A stretch of 64,000 nucleotides of DNA from Roseovarius sp. MMSF_3281 (GCF_030733685.1 NZ_JASHIM010000003.1:1-64000), one strand, 5' to 3'; positions 28,373-37,937 are shown, counted from the first letter of the stretch. The notes: generated by a model not told the origin, from the sequence alone. Numbers and translations are program-made.

Positions 28373-29992
28373 CTAGCCTGCCGCCCGCGCCTTGATCATA
28401 TCGGCGGCCTTCTCGGCAATCATCGTCACCGGCGCATGGGTGTTCCCCGAGGGGATCGACGGCATGACCGAGGCATCGGCAACACTCAGGTTCGCAATTC
28501 CCTCAACCGTCAATTCGGGCGAGACCACCGCGCCCGGGTCACTGCCCATCCGACAGGTTGAAACGGGATGGAAAATCGTTGTCGAAATATCCCCCGCCGC
28601 CCGGGCCAGCGCCTCGTCGCCCTGCACATCCGCGCCGGGCAGATATTCATCCGGTGCGAAGGCCCGCATCCGATCCGTCGCCATCAACCGCCTTGCATGC
28701 TGAATGGATTGCACCGCCACCCGCCTGTCGCCCTCGGTCCCAAGGTAATTGGGCCGAATGGCGGGCGGTGCGGCAGGATCCGCACTCGCGATATGGCATG
28801 TCCCCCGGCTTTCCGGGCGCAGGTTGCAGACCGAAACCGTCAGTGCCGGAAACCGATGCAAAGGCTCGCCGAACTTCTCCAAGGATAAGGGCTGCACATG
28901 GTATTCGATATTCGCGGTCTCATGCTCCGGGCCGGAGCGGGTGAATATGCCAAGCTGGCTGGGGGCCATCGCCAAGGGGCCAGACCGGTTCAACGCATAT
29001 TGCGCCGCGATCTTTGCCTTGCCCAAGGGAGAGGCATACAGATCGTTCAGCGTCTGCGCGCCCTTGATCCTGAACACCGTGCGGATTTGCAAGTGATCCT
29101 GAAGGTTCTCCCCCACCCCCGGCAGGTCATGGCGCACCCCGACCCCATGTTCACGCAGCACCGCTTCCGGGCCGATGCCCGACAGTTGCAAAATCTTGGG
29201 CGATCCGATCGCCCCCGCCGCAAGCACCACTTCGGCCCCGGCCGCCGCATGGCAATCCCGCCCCTTGTGGCGGAACCGCACACCGGTCGCGCGCCGCCCC
29301 TCAAGGCTCAGGCCCTGAACCTCGGCCCCGGTCAGGATCCGAAGGTTGGGCCGCCCGCGCGCCGGGTCAAGAAAGCCCTTGCGCGCGTTCCACCGAACGC
29401 CGCCTTTCTGCGTCACCTCGAAATATCCGACGCCCTCGTTGTCGCCTGAATTGAAATCCTCGGTGCGTTCGATCCCAAGTTCCTGCGCCGCCTCGATCAC
29501 CGCATCCAGAATCGGCCAGTTCAGCCGCTGGCGCTCGACCCGCATCTCGCCATCGCCGCCATGTGCCCCGGTCTTGCCAAGGTAATGCCCCTCGGACCGC
29601 TTGAAATAGGGCAGTACATCGTCCCAGCTCCAACCCCGGTTGCCCATCTGCCGCCAGCCATCGTAATCCCGCGCCTGCCCCCGCATGTAGATCATGCCGT
29701 TGATCGACGAACAGCCGCCCAAGACCTTCCCGCGCGGATAGTTCAAGGCCCGCCCGTTCAGCCCCGGTTCCGGTTCGGTCTTCAGGCACCAATCCAGCGA
29801 CGGGTCGCCCATGGCGTACAAATACCCAACCGGCACATGCACCCAGAACCGGTTGTCACTGCCGCCCGCCTCCAACAGCAAAACCCGCGCCTTGGGATCT
29901 TCCGACAGGCGGTTGGCCAAAACACAACCGGCCGAGCCCGCGCCGACGACGATGAAATCATAGCTGCCTTCGTCTACCGTTGCCTCGCTCAT
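28373..29992 (-). CDS. GMC-family FAD oxidoreductase (choline dehydrogenase-like)
   Basis: A 539-residue glucose-methanol-choline flavoenzyme. The FAD dinucleotide motif [16 protein letters not shown] is at about 14-29, the GMC signature [20 protein letters not shown] at about 87-106, and the active-site His/Asn pair in [11 protein letters not shown] and [10 protein letters not shown] near the C-terminus. These enzymes oxidise an alcohol using FAD, often passing electrons to the respiratory chain. The substrate is unknown, and betB/betA context is absent. The ATG at 29992 overlaps the upstream ureohydrolase stop (ATGA). Confidence 0.9.
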   Translation of the reverse strand: MSEATVDEGSYDFIVVGAGSAGCVLANRLSEDPKARVLLLEAGGSDNRFWVHVPVGYLYAMGDPSLDWCLKTEPEPGLNGRALNYPRGKVLGGCSSINGMIYMRGQARDYDGWRQMGNRGWSWDDVLPYFKRSEGHYLGKTGAHGGDGEMRVERQRLNWPILDAVIEAAQELGIERTEDFNSGDNEGVGYFEVTQKGGVRWNARKGFLDPARGRPNLRILTGAEVQGLSLEGRRATGVRFRHKGRDCHAAAGAEVVLAAGAIGSPKILQLSGIGPEAVLREHGVGVRHDLPGVGENLQDHLQIRTVFRIKGAQTLNDLYASPLGKAKIAAQYALNRSGPLAMAPSQLGIFTRSGPEHETANIEYHVQPLSLEKFGEPLHRFPALTVSVCNLRPESRGTCHIASADPAAPPAIRPNYLGTEGDRRVAVQSIQHARRLMATDRMRAFAPDEYLPGADVQGDEALARAAGDISTTIFHPVSTCRMGSDPGAVVSPELTVEGIANLSVADASVMPSIPSGNTHAPVTMIAEKAADMIKARAAG

Positions 29993-30948
29993 GCGGCCTG
30001 CCCCGCCATCACGCAAAGCATCTCGAACATGATCGACACCCCCAGGAAGGCCGTACCGCCCGATTGATCGAACGGCGGCGACACCTCGACCATATCGGCC
30101 CCGACGATATTCAGCCCCTGCAACTCGCGGCACACCTGCAACGCTTGGAAACTGTTCGGCCCGCCCACCTCGGGCGTGCCGGTGCCGGGGGCAAAGGTCG
30201 GGTCCACGAAATCAATGTCATAGCTGACATAGGTCGCCCCGTCGCCCGCAATCTCGCGTGCCTCGGCCATGACATCCTCAACGCCCCGGGCGTGGAACTC
30301 TTCGATTTCAATGATCCGTATGCCTTCGGCCTTGGCGAAATCACGGTCCTCGCTGTCATACATGGTGCCACGAATACCGATTTGCACAACGCGCCCGGGG
30401 TCCAGAAGCCCCTCTTCCACAGCCCGGCGGAAAGGCGTGCCATGGGTATACATCGTACCGTTGAAATAGCTGTGAAACAGGTCCGTGTGACTGTCGAAAT
30501 GCACCATGCCAAGCGGCCCATCCTTGGCCAAGGCCCGCAAAACGGGAAGCGAGGTCAGGTGATCGCCCCCGGCGGTCAGGGGCCGAATGCCCGCCGCCCT
30601 GACCTTGTCGTAGAACACCGTGATCCGTTCCAGGCTATCCATGATGTCTGCCGGGTTCGGCCCCACATCCCCAAGGTCGGCACAGTTCACCGCCTCGAAG
30701 GGGCGCATGCCGCTGGTTGCATGCTGCGCGCGGATCATGGTCGAGGCATCGCGCAATTGCCGTGGCCCGTGGCGCGGGCCGGGCCGGTTTGTCGTGCCGC
30801 TGTCCCACGGCACGCCGATCAACCCGATATCCACCTCGTCCAAACGCGGGTGATCCAAGGCCAGATGCGGCAACCGCATGAAGGTCGGCACCCCGGCGAA
30901 CCGCGGCAGGTCGAACCCGCTCACAGGTTGGAAAAATGCGTCACTCAT
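29989..30948 (-). CDS. speB: agmatinase-type ureohydrolase
   Basis: A 319-residue arginase/agmatinase-superfamily binuclear manganese hydrolase, cleaving urea from a guanidino compound. Metal motifs: TAGGDHLTS (about 123-131), HFDSHTDL (about 148-155, a DAHxD variant with Ser) and SYDIDFVDP (about 231-239). The Ser in DSHTD is also found in guanidinobutyrase-like members, so agmatine, guanidinobutyrate or guanidinopropionate are all possible. It overlaps the NlpC/P60 gene by 8 bases and the GMC gene by 4, so it is part of a coupled operon. Confidence 0.88.
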   Translation of the reverse strand: MSDAFFQPVSGFDLPRFAGVPTFMRLPHLALDHPRLDEVDIGLIGVPWDSGTTNRPGPRHGPRQLRDASTMIRAQHATSGMRPFEAVNCADLGDVGPNPADIMDSLERITVFYDKVRAAGIRPLTAGGDHLTSLPVLRALAKDGPLGMVHFDSHTDLFHSYFNGTMYTHGTPFRRAVEEGLLDPGRVVQIGIRGTMYDSEDRDFAKAEGIRIIEIEEFHARGVEDVMAEAREIAGDGATYVSYDIDFVDPTFAPGTGTPEVGGPNSFQALQVCRELQGLNIVGADMVEVSPPFDQSGGTAFLGVSIMFEMLCVMAGQAA

Positions 30949-31705
30949 CCTGTCCTCCCAATCGTTTGTGGGCTGTCACCGGCCCATCGCCTTGCGCCTT
31001 GATCCGGGCGATGGCCGCGTCCAGCGGCTCGTAGGCCACCGCCATGTGATGCACATTGGCATGCAAGATTGTCGTGGCATCGACCACCCATGCCACATGC
31101 CCGGCCCAAAACAGCAAGTCACCACGCTCTGGTGGCGTTTCAGGGGGCACAACCCGGCCCAAACCGGCCGCTTGCGGCCCGCTGTCGCTTGGACAGGACC
31201 GCCCGCACGCGATCAGCGCAGCATGCACCAACCCCGAACAATCCACGCCCCAAATGCTATTGCCCCCCCAAAGATAGGGAACGCCCAGGTAAACTTCGGC
31301 CACTGTCACGGGGTCTGTCGCGGGGGTGTCGGCAAGATGCGCCGTCGGCACCCAGCCGATCTCGGTCTTCGAAAACCGGCCCTCGCGCCCGGTCACGCAT
31401 AATTTCGACAAATGCGCCAAGCCCGCCCGTTCCGGTGCTTTGAAATCCGGCTCGCTATAGGCGTGGGTTTGCCGCGCGCTTACCCAATGGGTCGGCGCGC
31501 CGCGCTGATCCGCAGGCATCACAGCCGCCTCCAACAGCCAACCTTCGTGGCCCGCATCCTCGGACCGCCCAAAGGCGAAACCATCCCGCCGCTCGTGGAT
31601 GGTGAACCCCTCGCCATAACGCAACTGGCGGTCACGGCCCTGGCCGATCTCCTGGTAAAGGTCCGTGACCGGATGCGCGACAAAGGTTGGCTCGGGCCTT
31701 GTCAT
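30941..31705 (-). CDS. NlpC/P60 family cysteine peptidase
   Basis: A 254-residue NlpC/P60 protein. The N-terminal half (about 1-125) resembles bacterial SH3-like domains; the C-terminal half carries the papain-fold catalytic Cys in WGVDCSGLVHAAL (about 165-177) and the His in WAGHVAWVVD (about 212-221). Members cleave gamma-D-Glu-diaminopimelate bonds in peptidoglycan peptides. It lacks a signal peptide at the chosen ATG, so it may act on recycled muropeptides in the cytoplasm, consistent with its M17 aminopeptidase neighbour. The ATGA overlap with that gene fixes the start. Confidence 0.88.
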   Translation of the reverse strand: MTRPEPTFVAHPVTDLYQEIGQGRDRQLRYGEGFTIHERRDGFAFGRSEDAGHEGWLLEAAVMPADQRGAPTHWVSARQTHAYSEPDFKAPERAGLAHLSKLCVTGREGRFSKTEIGWVPTAHLADTPATDPVTVAEVYLGVPYLWGGNSIWGVDCSGLVHAALIACGRSCPSDSGPQAAGLGRVVPPETPPERGDLLFWAGHVAWVVDATTILHANVHHMAVAYEPLDAAIARIKAQGDGPVTAHKRLGGQDE

Positions 31706-33087
31706 GCGGTCAGGACATCCGGCAGCGCCTGCAGGATCGCCCGCGCGCCCATGCCAACCCCGCCCTTGGGTCGCGCCGGTTTCGCCTCGGGGTTCCAACC
31801 GTAAACGTCGAAATGCGCATAGCGCGTCTCGCCCGCGAAGCGCCGCAAGAACAGCGCGGCGGTGATCGCCCCGGCAAAGCCGCCCTTGGGCGCATTGTCC
31901 AGATCGGCGATGCCCGGCTCGATCATCGCCTCGTACGGCGTATGCAGCGGCAAGCGCCAGACCGGGTCGGCAACCTGCCCTGCCGCCTGTTCCACCGCCC
32001 CGACAAAAGCCGCATCATCCGTGAAATAGGGGGCCAGATCGGGGCCAACAGCCACCCGCGCTGCCCCGGTCAGCGTCGCCATCGACAGCATGAAGTCCGG
32101 CTCGGCCTCGGCCCCATAGGCCAGCGCATCGGCCAGCACCAGGCGCCCCTCGGCATCGGTATTGTTGATCTCGACCGTCAGGCCGCTGCGCGCGGTCAGG
32201 ATATCACCGGGCCGGAAGGCATTGCCGCTCACCGCGTTTTCCACCGCCGGGATCAGCACCCGCAACCGCAGCGGCAGGCCCAGTTCCATGATCATCTGCG
32301 CCAGCCCCAGAACCGTGGCCGCGCCGCCCATGTCTTTCTTCATCAGGGCCATCGACCCGCCAGGCTTGAGGTTCAGGCCCCCGGTGTCGAAACACACCCC
32401 CTTGCCCACCAGCGTCAGCATCGGCCCGGCCACGCCCCATTGCATGTCAATCAGGCGCGGCTCGGCCTCGGGGGCCGCCGCGCGGCCCACGGTGTGGATC
32501 AACGGAAAGTTCTGTTCCAGCAGCGCCTCGCCCCGAATCACTTCGATCTCGGCCTCGTGCTGGGCCGCCATGGCCACACAGGCCGCTTCCAATTCCGCGG
32601 GGCCCATATCGCTGGTGGGCGTGTTGATCAGGTCGCGGGTCAGGCATTCGCCCGCGGCGATCGCCTCAAGCCGGACAGCATCAACGCCTTCAGGCGCGAC
32701 AAGTTGGGCGGCCGGGGTGGTCTGGCCGCGATATCGGTCAAAAACATAGCCCGCCAATAGCCAGCCCAGCGCCTCTTCCTCGGCGCGGTCCTCCGGCAAT
32801 CCTTCAAAACGATAGGTCCCCTCGGGCAGGCTTCCTGCCGCAGCGGCCAAATGGAACCGGCCGCGTGCCCGCGCTTCGGGCGTGCCGTACCCGACGACAG
32901 CGCTTTCAAGGCGTCCGTTCTCACCGGGCACCAGCAAAACCTTGCCCATGGCACCGGTAAATCCCGCCGCACGCACCCATCGGGCGACGCGCTCGGGCTG
33001 CGCGGAAAGCCAACCATCGACCCCGTCTTGCTCAACCACATGTAGCGGAATGGCCCCTCCGGCCCCGGTGGCAAACGTCAGTTCCAT
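31702..33087 (-). CDS. leucyl aminopeptidase family protein (M17)
   Basis: A 461-residue M17 zinc aminopeptidase. Metal and active-site motifs: VGKGVCFDTGGLNLKPGGSM (about 229-248), LMKKDMGGAA and the family signature NTDAEGRL (about 315-322). The N-terminal domain is shorter and more divergent than in PepA, as in the PepA-like paralogues of alphaproteobacteria. It probably removes N-terminal residues from peptides, perhaps together with the downstream NlpC/P60 enzyme. First gene of the four-gene overlapping operon. Confidence 0.9.
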   Translation of the reverse strand: MELTFATGAGGAIPLHVVEQDGVDGWLSAQPERVARWVRAAGFTGAMGKVLLVPGENGRLESAVVGYGTPEARARGRFHLAAAAGSLPEGTYRFEGLPEDRAEEEALGWLLAGYVFDRYRGQTTPAAQLVAPEGVDAVRLEAIAAGECLTRDLINTPTSDMGPAELEAACVAMAAQHEAEIEVIRGEALLEQNFPLIHTVGRAAAPEAEPRLIDMQWGVAGPMLTLVGKGVCFDTGGLNLKPGGSMALMKKDMGGAATVLGLAQMIMELGLPLRLRVLIPAVENAVSGNAFRPGDILTARSGLTVEINNTDAEGRLVLADALAYGAEAEPDFMLSMATLTGAARVAVGPDLAPYFTDDAAFVGAVEQAAGQVADPVWRLPLHTPYEAMIEPGIADLDNAPKGGFAGAITAALFLRRFAGETRYAHFDVYGWNPEAKPARPKGGVGMGARAILQALPDVLTA

Positions 33088-33151
33088 GGCGCGCTCCTGT
33101 CAATTTGTTGGTCGCGCACAGCCTAGCCCAGTCAGTGCCACCTGCAAGGCA

Positions 33152-33517
33152 TCAAATACTCATATCCTGTAATTCCCAAACCTCGCTCAAGGATCGCTCC
33201 CCGATCCGCAACAGCCGCGCCAGAACCGCGCCCAGGGCGACGGCATCGCTGGCATCAATGCATTGCGTCACATCGCGCGCCACATTGGCCAACATCCACA
33301 TGCCGATCTGTTCAGCGATGGCAATCAGGCTGCGGGCGGATTTGCGCATATCCTCGGTGCGGCGTTCCCGATAACATCTTTCAGTGTGCGACAGCCGCGC
33401 CGCCAACTCCTCCAAGGCGCGGCACACCACGCTTTCCGCGCCCCGCTCTCCCAACTGGTCATACAAATCCTCCAATCGGTCGGGATCAAGGCGCACAACC
33501 TCATCCTGTGTCAGCAT
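33152..33517 (-). CDS. conserved hypothetical protein, helical
   Basis: 121 residues with no family I recognise. The protein is predicted mostly helical and acidic (LDPDRLEDLYDQLGERGAES, then RALEELAARLSHTERCY and ARSLIAIAEQIGMWMLANVA), with a size and helix pattern resembling four-helix bundles such as histidine phosphotransfer (HPt) proteins, but no obvious phospho-accepting HxxKG motif. The ATG at 33517 has AGGTGAC upstream; an earlier codon at 33595 would add 26 unlikely residues. It lies divergent from the carbonic anhydrase gene. Confidence 0.65.
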   Translation of the reverse strand: MLTQDEVVRLDPDRLEDLYDQLGERGAESVVCRALEELAARLSHTERCYRERRTEDMRKSARSLIAIAEQIGMWMLANVARDVTQCIDASDAVALGAVLARLLRIGERSLSEVWELQDMSI

Positions 33518-33692
33518 TGTCACCTGTTTCACGATCTCACCCCATTCTTCATGCCCCCTCGGACAAAGGTAATCTGTCCCACAAATGGTTCCCAAATCCT
33601 TTCCACGGAGCTGTCGCCCTTTGAATTTGTCTCTCGAATTCTCTGCGAATCCGCTCTATCTACAGTGAGATGCCGAACAAAAGAGGGTTACA

Positions 33693-34343
33693 ATGAACAA
33701 CGCACGCCCATTGCCCAGTTACCTTGTAAAGCGCTTCCATGGCTGGAAGGCCACCGCTTATGCCGAGAACAAGGCATGGTATCGCCGCCTCGCCGACGAA
33801 GGCCAGCGCCCCCGCGCGATGGTTATCTCGTGTTGCGACAGCCGGGTGCATGTCACCTCGATCTTCGGCGCCGATCAGGGCGAGTTCTTCATTCACCGCA
33901 ATATTGCCAACCTCGTGCCGCCGCATGAACCCGATGGCAACCAGCACGGCACATCGGCGGCGGTGGAATACGCCGTGACCGCCCTCAAGGTGGCGCATGT
34001 CATCGTCCTGGGCCATTCGAAATGCGGCGGCGTGCAGGGCTGTCTGGATATGTGTTCGGGCAATGCCCCGCAACTGGAAGAGAAAAGCAGCTTCGTCGGC
34101 CGCTGGATGGACATCCTGCGCCCCGGCTACGAGCGGGTCAAGGACATCTCCGATCAAACCGCCCAAAGCCGCGCCCTTGAGAAAGAGGCGGTCATGGTTT
34201 CGCTGGAAAACCTGATGACCTTCCCTTTCGTCGCCGAGGCCGTCAACTCCGGCGAACTCAGCCTGCACGGCCTTTGGCACGACATCGGCCAAGGCAGTAT
34301 CGAACAGTACATGGCCGACAGCGGCGAGTTCGCCCCGGTCTGA
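33693..34343 (+). CDS. beta-class carbonic anhydrase
   Basis: A 216-residue beta-carbonic anhydrase, interconverting CO2 and bicarbonate in the cytoplasm. Zinc ligands: Cys48 with the Asp49-Arg51 dyad in CCDSRVH, His108 and Cys111 in GHSKCGG. The GxxFxxRNxAN segment reads GEFFIHRNIANLVPP. Length and motifs are normal. A double-hairpin repeat follows immediately, shared with 16238-16284. Confidence 0.95.
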   Translation: MNNARPLPSYLVKRFHGWKATAYAENKAWYRRLADEGQRPRAMVISCCDSRVHVTSIFGADQGEFFIHRNIANLVPPHEPDGNQHGTSAAVEYAVTALKVAHVIVLGHSKCGGVQGCLDMCSGNAPQLEEKSSFVGRWMDILRPGYERVKDISDQTAQSRALEKEAVMVSLENLMTFPFVAEAVNSGELSLHGLWHDIGQGSIEQYMADSGEFAPV

Positions 34344-34351
34344 GCACCGTA

Positions 34352-34399
34352 CCGTTTTCTTCAAAAGAAAACGGACCGAAGTCTTTTCAACACTTCGGT
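34352..34399. repeat. double-hairpin repeat, copy 2
   Basis: Arms CCGTTTTCTT/AAGAAAACGG (34352-34374) are followed directly by arms ACCGAAGT/ACTTCGGT (34375-34399). The same two-hairpin unit occurs at 16238-16284. It sits between the convergent carbonic anhydrase and DUF4139 genes, so it may act as a terminator for either. Confidence 0.75.
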
Positions 34400-34457
34400 C
34401 CGTTCCGGCGTAACCTGCCGGTCTCGATACCGCGCCGGGGCTCCCCGGCGCGCGCAG

Positions 34458-36200
34458 CTACCGCAGCACCTTGCCCTCGGGCCATTGCAGGTCGTACTGC
34501 ACCCCGATGTCGCGGCTCTCGCCCGCGCCAATGTCAAACGACCACGCCAGAACCCCGCGCTTGCCATCCACATCAACCTCGCTGGCGCGCGGCGTGGCTT
34601 GCCATTCCACTTCCAGGTCCTCTTGTTCGGAATAAGGCACCCTGTCGATCACCCGCACCGGCCACGCCTGCCCGGTCAGGTTTTCCACCTCGATCTTCAC
34701 CTCTTCGGTAAAATCGCTTGACCGGGTGATGACGCCCCGCTGACCTTCCTCCCGGCCCAAAACGGTCCGCGTCAGGCGCAGCCCGTCAATCGGCCCAAAG
34801 GACAGGTCCGCTTCGCCACCCGCCGGGATCATCTGCAGGAACTGCTTGCCGATGAACCGACCATCCAGATAGAACATCGCCTCGCCCGTCGGCAGGATCA
34901 ATTCGCCCATGTCATTCTCGACCCGGGCCATCAAGAAGGCACTCGGATCGAAAAGCGGCACCGCCCGCGCCTCGACCTGCGCTTGCGTTTCCAGCGTGCC
35001 CAGCGCCAGCCGCACACGGTCCGCGCCTGTCGCAACGGAAACCGCGCCGGGATAGTCATATGTCACCGCCAGACCGTCGAAATTCGCCTGCGCGGTTTCC
35101 ACCTCTGCCGCCTCGGCCTGCGGCGCGGCCATCTCGGCAAAGCCACTGTCGGCCTGTCCCCGCATCAATGGTTTGGGGCGAATCTTTTCGGGGTCGAAGA
35201 CCCGCCGCAACCATGGGAAAACCTCGCTCGGGGCCACCTGCTCGGACGGGCGCACGGTGGACAGGGTCATCGCCACATCGCTCCAGTTCTCGCCGGTGGA
35301 TTGCCGCACGAAGGCCCCGCGTTCGATCCGCAAATCGCCACTGTCGCGCGCAAGATGCAGGTCATAAACCGGCGTCCACCCGGCATCGCGGATCGTGTAA
35401 CTTACCCGCACATTGCCCTCGGTCGCCTCCTCGCTGGAAACCGCAACCGCCAGCATCGCCCGTGCTTCTTTCTCGGGCACCAAGGCCCGCAACGCGGCGC
35501 GCGCCGCCTTCAGTTCCTTGCGCAGGTCTTTCAAGGCGCGGTCGGTTTCCTCGGCGCGGCGCTCTGCCTCATGGGCGGCGCGCAGGGCGGCAAGGCTTTC
35601 ATCGCCGATCATCCCCACAACCTCGCGCAGGTCCGCCGGGGCCATGCCCGCCACGGCCTCGCCCTCGCCCAATTGCTCAAGAAACTGCAACCGGGCCCGC
35701 GCCGCATTGCGCTCCAACTGGATTGCCCGCACATCCGCCTCGCCTTCGCGCAAAGCAGCTTCCAGCCGCTCCACCTCGGCGCGCGCCGCCTCGCGTGCGG
35801 CGCTCATGTCCGGGTCACGCGGCGGTACGAAATCGTCCCGCGTCGTCACACTCCCCATGACCGCGCCATCCACGGAAACCCGCACTGACGCCAAAGGGGT
35901 GCCTTGCGGCAAATCGGTCAGGATCAGGTCATGCTGCCCGGCGGGCGCGCTGAACGGCACTTCGCGGATCACGGTGGCCCCTTGGGGGTAAAGCGTGACC
36001 TCGCTGACCTGACTTTCAAGCGGGATATCCTCGGCCCATGCCGCCACCGGCAATGCCATGAAAACTAAAGCGTTTCGCGAAAAACCTGAGTAACAGATTT
36101 TCGCGAAACGCAGTGCTCCGCTCAATCGTTGCGCGCGTTCCGCCTTTCGCCGATGTCTCGGGTTAAAGGCGGAACGCTTTAGGGGGAAAGTGAAACGCAT
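34458..36200 (-). CDS. DUF4139/DUF4140 domain protein with mobile element inserted in its signal peptide
   Basis: A 580-residue envelope protein of the DUF4140-DUF4139 (MuiA-like) type. After the leader come DUF4140 (SQVSEVTLYPQGATVIREVP), a coiled coil (about 130-260; ARAEVERLEAALREGEADVR) and the C-terminal DUF4139 beta-rich domain (YTIRDAGWTPVYDLHLARDS). A good AGGAG site precedes the ATG at 36200. Codons 8-45 are a 114-bp in-frame insertion (112-bp palindromic element plus one TA). Removing it rebuilds a compact signal peptide MRFTFPLVFMALPVAAWA before EDIP. With it, the N-terminus is basic (KRSAFNPRHRRKAERAQRLS), so secretion may be lost or altered. Confidence 0.85.
   Translation of the reverse strand: MRFTFPLKRSAFNPRHRRKAERAQRLSGALRFAKICYSGFSRNALVFMALPVAAWAEDIPLESQVSEVTLYPQGATVIREVPFSAPAGQHDLILTDLPQGTPLASVRVSVDGAVMGSVTTRDDFVPPRDPDMSAAREAARAEVERLEAALREGEADVRAIQLERNAARARLQFLEQLGEGEAVAGMAPADLREVVGMIGDESLAALRAAHEAERRAEETDRALKDLRKELKAARAALRALVPEKEARAMLAVAVSSEEATEGNVRVSYTIRDAGWTPVYDLHLARDSGDLRIERGAFVRQSTGENWSDVAMTLSTVRPSEQVAPSEVFPWLRRVFDPEKIRPKPLMRGQADSGFAEMAAPQAEAAEVETAQANFDGLAVTYDYPGAVSVATGADRVRLALGTLETQAQVEARAVPLFDPSAFLMARVENDMGELILPTGEAMFYLDGRFIGKQFLQMIPAGGEADLSFGPIDGLRLTRTVLGREEGQRGVITRSSDFTEEVKIEVENLTGQAWPVRVIDRVPYSEQEDLEVEWQATPRASEVDVDGKRGVLAWSFDIGAGESRDIGVQYDLQWPEGKVLR
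36066..36181 (+). mobile_element. MITE-like palindromic repeat, 112-bp family, in DUF4139 gene
   Basis: The best-preserved copy: 112 bp (36068-36179) between TA dinucleotides, ends AAGCGTTTCGCG and GCGGAACGCTT. It folds as two hairpins: arms TTTCGCGAAAA/TTTTCGCGAAA, and arms GCGTTCCGCCTTT/AAAGGCGGAACGC. It lies inside the reading frame of the DUF4139 gene, and its length plus one TA is a multiple of three (114). Confidence 0.85.
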
Positions 36201-36306
36201 GCCGAAGCTCCTGACAGTAAACTCACCGTTCTACTTGGGCCGAGTGCCCACCGCTTGGCAAGCGGCACGTCGCGGAATACGGCAATTCCCCGCCGACGAC
36301 GAACGC

Positions 36307-36340
36307 AAAACGGCGGGCACGGTTGCCCGCACCCGCCGTT
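36307..36340 (-). terminator. intrinsic terminator of asd
   Basis: Arms AACGGCGGG (36332-36340 read on the minus strand) and CCCGCCGTT (36317-36309) form a GC-rich stem followed by TTGCG. The T-run is short, so efficiency is uncertain. It lies 23 bases past the asd stop. Confidence 0.65.
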
Positions 36341-36362
36341 CCAGATCTCTTCAAGAACGGGC

Positions 36363-37385
36363 TCAGCCCTTCTGCAACACGCGCTTGCCCAGCGTTTCGG
36401 CGATCTGCACCGCGTTCAACGCCGCGCCCTTGCGCAGGTTGTCCGACACGCACCACAGGTTCAGGCCGTTATCAATCGTGCTGTCCTGCCGGATACGGCT
36501 GATGAAGGTGGCAAAATCGCCCACGCATTCCACCGGCGTGACGTATCCACCGTCCTCGCGCTTGTCGATCACCATGATACCGGGCGCCTCGCGCAGGATG
36601 TCGCGGGCCTCTTCCTCGTCCAGATGATCCTCGAACTCAAGGTTGATCGCTTCCGAGTGACCCACGAAAACCGGCACCCGCACGCAAGTGGCTGTAACCT
36701 TGATCTTGGAATCGATGATCTTCTTGGTCTCTGCGACCATCTTCCATTCTTCCTTGGTCGACCCATCTTCAAGGAAGACATCGATATGCGGGATCACGTT
36801 GAAGGCGATCTGCTTGGGGTAAACCTTCGGCTCATATTCCGTGGTCGGGTTGTAAACCGCCTTGGTCTGGTCCCACAGCTCGTCAATCGCTTCCTTGCCC
36901 GAGCCCGAAACCGACTGGTAGGTGCTGACGACCACCCGCTTGATCGTCGCGCGATCATGCAGGGGCTTGAGCGCCACGACCATCTGCGCGGTCGAACAGT
37001 TGGGGTTGGCGATGATGTTTTTCTTGGCATAGCCATCCACCGCCTCGGGGTTGCACTCGGGCACCACCAAGGGCACGTCCGGGTCATAGCGGTAGAGCGA
37101 GCTGTTATCGATCACGACACAGCCCTGGCTGGCGGCCTTCGGTGCGTATTTCTTCGTCGCGTCCGAACCGATGGCGAACAGCGCCATGTCCCAGCCGGTG
37201 AAATCGAATGTATCCAGATCTTCGGTTTTCAGGGTGCTGTCACCAAAGCTCACCTCGGTCCCGAGGCTGCGGCGGCTTGCCAGTACGGCAATCTCGTCCA
37301 CAGGGAACTGGCGCTCGGCCAGAATGTTCAGCATTTCGCGGCCCACGTTGCCCGTGGCGCCCACGACGACGACCTTGTAACCCAT
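36363..37385 (-). CDS. asd: aspartate-semialdehyde dehydrogenase
   Basis: A 340-residue NADPH-dependent enzyme reducing aspartyl phosphate to aspartate semialdehyde, for Lys, Met, Thr and diaminopimelate. The NADP loop VVVGATGNVGREML is at about 6-19, the catalytic Cys130 in IIANPNCSTAQMVVALKPL, and a substrate-binding His in VFVGHSEAINLEFE. Length and motifs are normal. Downstream is a hairpin terminator; upstream is rlmH on the same strand. Confidence 0.97.
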   Translation of the reverse strand: MGYKVVVVGATGNVGREMLNILAERQFPVDEIAVLASRRSLGTEVSFGDSTLKTEDLDTFDFTGWDMALFAIGSDATKKYAPKAASQGCVVIDNSSLYRYDPDVPLVVPECNPEAVDGYAKKNIIANPNCSTAQMVVALKPLHDRATIKRVVVSTYQSVSGSGKEAIDELWDQTKAVYNPTTEYEPKVYPKQIAFNVIPHIDVFLEDGSTKEEWKMVAETKKIIDSKIKVTATCVRVPVFVGHSEAINLEFEDHLDEEEARDILREAPGIMVIDKREDGGYVTPVECVGDFATFISRIRQDSTIDNGLNLWCVSDNLRKGAALNAVQIAETLGKRVLQKG

Positions 37386-37466
37386 CTGAGTTCTCCGTTT
37401 CCAAAAGTGGCCGGGTCTTACCGCAGCGCAGCATTGATTTAAAGCGGATTCGGGTGATTAACCGGA

Positions 37467-37937
37467 TCACACCCTGTGATACGGACTTCCGGCAAGGATC
37501 GAGGCCGCCCGATAAAGCTGTTCCGACAGCATCACGCGGGCCAACATATGCGGCCAGACCATCGCCCCGAAGGACAGTTTGAAATCGGCCTTGGCGCGCA
37601 AAGACGGGTCCACCCCATCCGCGCCGCCGATGACAAAGGCCACGTCGCCCCGCCCCTCGTCACGCCACGCGCCCAGCTTATCGGCAAACTGCGGCGACGG
37701 GATGACCTTGCCCCGCTCATCCATGACCACAAGAACCGCCCCCTTGGGAATCGCGCGTTCCAAAAGCGCGGCCTCGGCGCCCATGCCGCCGCCCTTCTTG
37801 TCCTCGACCTCATGAACGCAAACAGGGCCAAGCCCCAAGGCTCGGCCCGTCTTGTCAAACCGGGTCAGGTAATCGTCAAGCAAAGCGCGCTCCGGGCCGG
37901 CGCGCAACCGGCCCACCGCGCAGATATGCACCTTCAT
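37467..37937 (-). CDS. rlmH: 23S rRNA pseudouridine1915 N3-methyltransferase
   Basis: A 156-residue SPOUT methyltransferase that methylates pseudouridine 1915 of 23S rRNA in helix 69. The knotted SAM site is built by VLVVMDERGK (about 68-77), FVIGGADGV (about 101-109) and the C-terminal LPSGMVWPHMLARVMLSEQLYRA-like block, here LSFGAMVWPHMLARVMLSEQ (about 122-141). Its ATG abuts the rsfS stop, the conserved rsfS-rlmH arrangement. Confidence 0.97.
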   Translation of the reverse strand: MKVHICAVGRLRAGPERALLDDYLTRFDKTGRALGLGPVCVHEVEDKKGGGMGAEAALLERAIPKGAVLVVMDERGKVIPSPQFADKLGAWRDEGRGDVAFVIGGADGVDPSLRAKADFKLSFGAMVWPHMLARVMLSEQLYRAASILAGSPYHRV

